Shown here one piece after another: positions 5,483-7,946 of a DNA stretch of 7,946 bases. The stretch lies in NCBI GenBank assembly GCA_027073875.1, contig JALTEO010000214.1, positions 1 to 7,946 on the forward strand. Direction: 5' to 3'. How positions within the stretch are numbered: position 1 is the stretch's first letter; the number at the start of each line of letters is the position of its first letter. The DNA comes from Bacteroidales bacterium (GTDB lineage Bacteria > Bacteroidota > Bacteroidia > Bacteroidales > JALTDM01). The notes beneath the pieces were generated by a model, which saw only the letters and a program-made list of their open reading frames with translations, was not told the origin of the DNA and did not search any database. Made by a program: the position numbers and the translations under genes.

Positions 5483-6598
5483 ATGAAGAAATATTTGCTT
5501 ACTTTTATTCTAACTGCATTAATAACAGTTGTAATTGGGCAAAACCTGATTACCAACCCAAGTGCAGAGTCAGATCCATCTTCTAATGGGTGGACAGAAG
5601 CTTCCGGAAGTTGGAGTAGTGGAAGTGAAGTTGCTGCTCATGATGGTTCTTATCATTTTTATGCAGGTTCATCGATATCAACAGCAGAACTTTATCAGGA
5701 TGTTGATGTTTCTTCTTTTGCTACAAGTATTGATAATGGAACACAAGACTTTTATTTTCAGGGGTATATGAGAGATTATAATGGAACTGATGAGGCAGAA
5801 ATGATTGTGGAGTACAGGGATGCTTCCTCTAATGTTTTAGACACATATGATACAGGGCTTCATGCTGATGCCGATTGGACAAAATATTCAGATACTAGAA
5901 CTGCCCCAGTTGGTACCAGAATAATTAGAATTAGATTACTAAGTAAAAATAATAGTTTTATGTCGCTTGGAGATAGTGATGGCTATACGGATGATTTGCT
6001 TTTAAATGCAGGTTCTACTCCCTTACCAATAGAATTAATAAGTTTTAATTTTAGTGTTGAAGGAAAGGATATTGAACTTACTTGGGAAACCGCAAGTGAA
6101 GTCAATAACGATTATTTTACGGTAGAACGGTCACAAGATGCTGTAAATTTTGAGCCGGTTGGCAGAGTAGACGGTAAAGGCAATTACAACGGTTTGAGCA
6201 AATATACATTGACAGATTTCAATCCACTGACAGGTGTTTCGTATTACCGATTGAAACAAACGGATTTTGATGGTAAGTATTCGTATTCTGATATTATTTC
6301 TGTGAATTATGTTACATCAACACCTTTTGATGGACCTTCAATGAAATTATTTCCCAATCCTACTACCCGGGGCAGTGATGTAAAAATGGAACTTTCCGGA
6401 TTATCTCCGAATAAAGAAATTTTGGTAGTAGTAACTAATGTTTTAGGGCAACAAATGTATTCCAAAGTAATCGTTTCCGATACCAATGGCAATATTTTAT
6501 ATGCTGTTGACCCGTATAACCAATTACCTTCGGGAACTTATGTTGTTGTCGCCACTTCCGATGATAAATTATTGACTAAACGGTTGGTTATTCAGTAA
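5483..6598 (+). CDS. T9SS-secreted protein with galactose-binding-like domain and C-terminal sorting domain
   Basis: 371 residues from the ATG at 5483, which puts MKKYLLTFILTALITVVIGQ at the N-terminus as a signal peptide; an in-frame ATG three codons earlier is less likely. Residues ~21-178 (NLITNPSAESDPSSNGWTEA..., ending DGYTDDLLLN) look like a jelly-roll, galactose-binding-like or carbohydrate-binding module. Residues ~180-277 are the Ig/FN3-like module often seen before sorting domains in Bacteroidota (PLPIELISFNF, LTWETASEVNNDYFTVERS, YYRLKQTDFDGKYSYSDI). Residues ~287-371 are a type A T9SS sorting domain: MKLFPNPTT, a middle VVTNVLGQQMYS, then LPSGTYVVVA and a KRLVIQ end. The protein should cross the inner membrane by Sec and the outer membrane by T9SS, then be attached to the surface or released. 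No catalytic domain is seen, so adhesion or glycan binding is the likeliest role. Its stop overlaps the trmD end by 11 bases, tail-to-tail. Confidence 0.85.
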   Translation: MKKYLLTFILTALITVVIGQNLITNPSAESDPSSNGWTEASGSWSSGSEVAAHDGSYHFYAGSSISTAELYQDVDVSSFATSIDNGTQDFYFQGYMRDYNGTDEAEMIVEYRDASSNVLDTYDTGLHADADWTKYSDTRTAPVGTRIIRIRLLSKNNSFMSLGDSDGYTDDLLLNAGSTPLPIELISFNFSVEGKDIELTWETASEVNNDYFTVERSQDAVNFEPVGRVDGKGNYNGLSKYTLTDFNPLTGVSYYRLKQTDFDGKYSYSDIISVNYVTSTPFDGPSMKLFPNPTTRGSDVKMELSGLSPNKEILVVVTNVLGQQMYSKVIVSDTNGNILYAVDPYNQLPSGTYVVVATSDDKLLTKRLVIQ

Positions 6599-7277
6599 GG
6601 TCATCAGATAGCAAATCGGGTCTGATTTGTTGCGTTTTCCTCAGGGCTTCATTCATTTGCCATTCATCAATATCTTTGTGATTTCCGGATAATAGAACGC
6701 CAGGGACTTTCCATCCGTTGTATTCTGCCGGACGGGTATAAACGGGTGGGGAGAGTAAATTGTCTTGAAACGAGTCTGTCAGAGCAGAGGTTTCATCGGA
6801 AATAGAACCCGGAATTAACCGCACAATGCTGTCGGTGATGATAGCGGCAGCCAGTTCACCACCTGTAAGTACATAATCTCCAATAGAGACTTCCATCGTA
6901 ATAAAGTGGTCGCGAATGCGTTGGTCTATGCCCTTGTAATGTCCACAAAGGATAATAATGTTTCCCAAAGTCGAAAGCGTATTTGCCGTTTTTTGGTTGT
7001 AGAGTGGTGCATCGGGAGTAGGGAAAATTATTTCATCGTAATGTCGTTCTTTTTGCAATTGTGTGATAGCTTTCTCGACCGGCTGAATAGACATAACCAT
7101 TCCACTGGCACCACCGTAAGGATAGTCGTCAATGCGGCGGTGTTTATTGTCGGCAAAGTCATGAAGGTCGTGCACAAAAATTTCCACAGTCTTATTGTCT
7201 TGTGCCCGTTTCAAGATGGAATGATTCAAGAAACTGTCTAATAATTCAGGTACAGCTGATACAATATCTATGTGCAT
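6588..7277 (-). CDS. trmD: tRNA (guanine-37-N1)-methyltransferase TrmD
   Basis: 229 residues, the normal length for the family. TrmD is a SPOUT (knotted) methyltransferase that uses S-adenosylmethionine to methylate G37 next to the anticodon in tRNAs reading CUN, CCN and CGG, which prevents +1 frameshifting. Visible motifs are MHIDIVSAVPELL at the start, DDYPYGGASGMVM (50-62), the cofactor-knot region CGHYKGIDQRIRDHF (111-125), IGDYVLTGGELAAA (132-145), RLIPG (153-157), and SPPVYTRPAEYNGWKVPGVL (176-195) with LLSGNHKDIDEW after it. GGASGM replaces the more common GGGxGM. The start ATG lies 14 bases after the stop of the upstream OmpA-family gene, so the two are probably co-transcribed, rather than trmD being in the rpsP-rimM-trmD-rplS order seen in many bacteria. 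Its 3' end overlaps the convergent cargo gene. Confidence 0.97.
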   Translation of the reverse strand: MHIDIVSAVPELLDSFLNHSILKRAQDNKTVEIFVHDLHDFADNKHRRIDDYPYGGASGMVMSIQPVEKAITQLQKERHYDEIIFPTPDAPLYNQKTANTLSTLGNIIILCGHYKGIDQRIRDHFITMEVSIGDYVLTGGELAAAIITDSIVRLIPGSISDETSALTDSFQDNLLSPPVYTRPAEYNGWKVPGVLLSGNHKDIDEWQMNEALRKTQQIRPDLLSDDLTE

Positions 7278-7291
7278 TAGGAAGATTTTTA

Positions 7292-7946
7292 CTAGTATTC
7301 TTTTGTGATTCTGACCTCAATCCTACGGTTTTTTGCTCTACCTTCCGGCGTAGCATTCGATGCAATAGGTTGATGGTAACCATAGCCAACAGCTTTGATA
7401 TGTGCGGGATTAGCCCCTTTCTTTATCAAATAATTTCTAATGGCATTGGCTCGCCTTTGGGATAAATCCATATTGTGTTCATCAGATCCTACATTGTCAG
7501 TATGGCCGGCAATTTCAATTTCCATATCTTTCTTTTCTTTTAGTAATTCTGCAATTTCATTTAGTTGTTTGTACGAAGCAGGTTTTATGGTCGCTTTGTC
7601 GGTATCAAAATATACATTATTAAGTGTGATAAGCTTTGACGGTTCGTATTTGATAAGCACATCAAAAGAAATTTTTCCGGGTTGGTCAGGAACTTTAACT
7701 TGAGAATAATCTACTTTTTGAGCGAAGTCTTTGTATTTAACAAAATAAGTATCACCTTTTGGAATTAAGATTTGTCCTTTTCCGTCATCGCCTGTTTTAA
7801 CGGCATATTCTTTTTTTGTCTTTTGAGCAACAAAAATGATAGTTTCGTGTTTGAGCGGTTTTGCTTTAAAATTGGTAACAGTTAAGTTCACCAGTGCTTG
7901 TGACTCGGTGGCTTCAAGCGTTTGTGCGGATAAATCTAATACAGAT
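7292..7946 (-). CDS. OmpA-family peptidoglycan-binding protein, C-terminal part (runs off right edge)
   Basis: The frame is open from the window edge to the TAG at 7292, giving 217 visible residues. A GTG at 7891 is in frame but the reading continues upstream with sensible sequence (SVLDLSAQTLEATESQ), so the true start is outside the window. Visible residues ~17-100 form an Ig-like or carboxypeptidase-regulatory-like beta domain (VNLTVTNFKAKPLKHETIIF, GKGQILIPKGDTYFVKYKDF). Residues ~105-217 are a complete OmpA domain: NNVYFDTDKATIKPAS, IAGHTDNVGS (145-154), LSQRRANAIRNYLI (161-174), VGYGYHQPIASNATPEGRAK and NRRIEVRI. The TD and LSxxR residues that bind diaminopimelate in OmpA domains are present (Asp150, Arg165), so wall binding is likely. 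It may be another PorE-like protein or a simpler Ig-OmpA protein; the missing N-terminus would decide. trmD follows 14 bases downstream. Confidence 0.88.
   Translation of the reverse strand, partial: SVLDLSAQTLEATESQALVNLTVTNFKAKPLKHETIIFVAQKTKKEYAVKTGDDGKGQILIPKGDTYFVKYKDFAQKVDYSQVKVPDQPGKISFDVLIKYEPSKLITLNNVYFDTDKATIKPASYKQLNEIAELLKEKKDMEIEIAGHTDNVGSDEHNMDLSQRRANAIRNYLIKKGANPAHIKAVGYGYHQPIASNATPEGRAKNRRIEVRITKEY

Noticed and set aside
6612..6629. Hairpin CAAATC / GATTTG just after the cargo gene stop
   Set aside because: It has only six AT-rich pairs, lies inside trmD coding sequence and lacks a proper T-run, so I do not call it a terminator.
7889..7891. GTG as the start of the OmpA-family gene
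   Set aside because: The frame stays open to the window edge with plausible protein sequence, and a start here would leave no signal peptide for an envelope protein.

Overview
The window looks like chromosome from an AT-rich member of the Bacteroidota. Three things point there: a secreted protein with a type IX secretion (T9SS) sorting domain, a PorE-type start (signal peptide plus TPRs), and a DUF2027-like plus Smr protein. The intergenic regions also carry TAnnTTTG-like promoter boxes, and I see no clear Shine-Dalgarno sequences. The genus cannot be read from this sequence. There are eight protein-coding genes, two of them cut by the window edges. I see no RNA gene, insertion sequence or CRISPR array, and no gene-free stretch longer than about 200 bases.

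Positions 1-4133, minus strand, read right to left: a LOG/TIGR00730-family nucleotide-processing enzyme (3426-4133); a secreted protein with two related Ig-like domains, an Asn-rich linker and a SPOR peptidoglycan-binding domain (2006-3280); an outer-membrane beta-barrel protein with thrombospondin-type-3 calcium repeats and a C-terminal EF-hand (527-1951); and the N-terminus of a PorE-like TPR protein that runs off the left edge (1-460). The last three form an envelope cluster. Two of them are preceded by the same 15-base sequence at nearly the same distance from the start codon, inside a TAnnTTTA box, and the third has a related box, so they may be co-regulated.

Positions 4134-6598, plus strand: a divergent intergenic region carrying a heptamer tandem repeat separates the LOG gene from the DUF2027/Smr gene (4238-5281). 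A 201-base gap with a recognisable promoter box and small hairpins leads to a T9SS cargo protein (5483-6598). It has a signal peptide, a probable galactose-binding-like jelly-roll, an Ig/FN3-like module and a C-terminal sorting domain.

Positions 6588-7946, minus strand: trmD (6588-7277) overlaps the end of the cargo gene tail-to-tail by 11 bases. It lies 14 bases downstream of an OmpA-family gene that enters from the right edge (7292-7946).

Functionally, much of the window is cell-envelope biology: peptidoglycan-anchoring proteins (SPOR, OmpA, and probably the missing part of the PorE-like protein), an outer-membrane barrel and a T9SS substrate. Housekeeping genes (trmD, LOG, Smr) are mixed in. 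No defence or mobile system is visible. The most unusual content is the Ig-Ig-SPOR / barrel-TSP3-EF-hand / PorE-like cluster and its shared upstream element.
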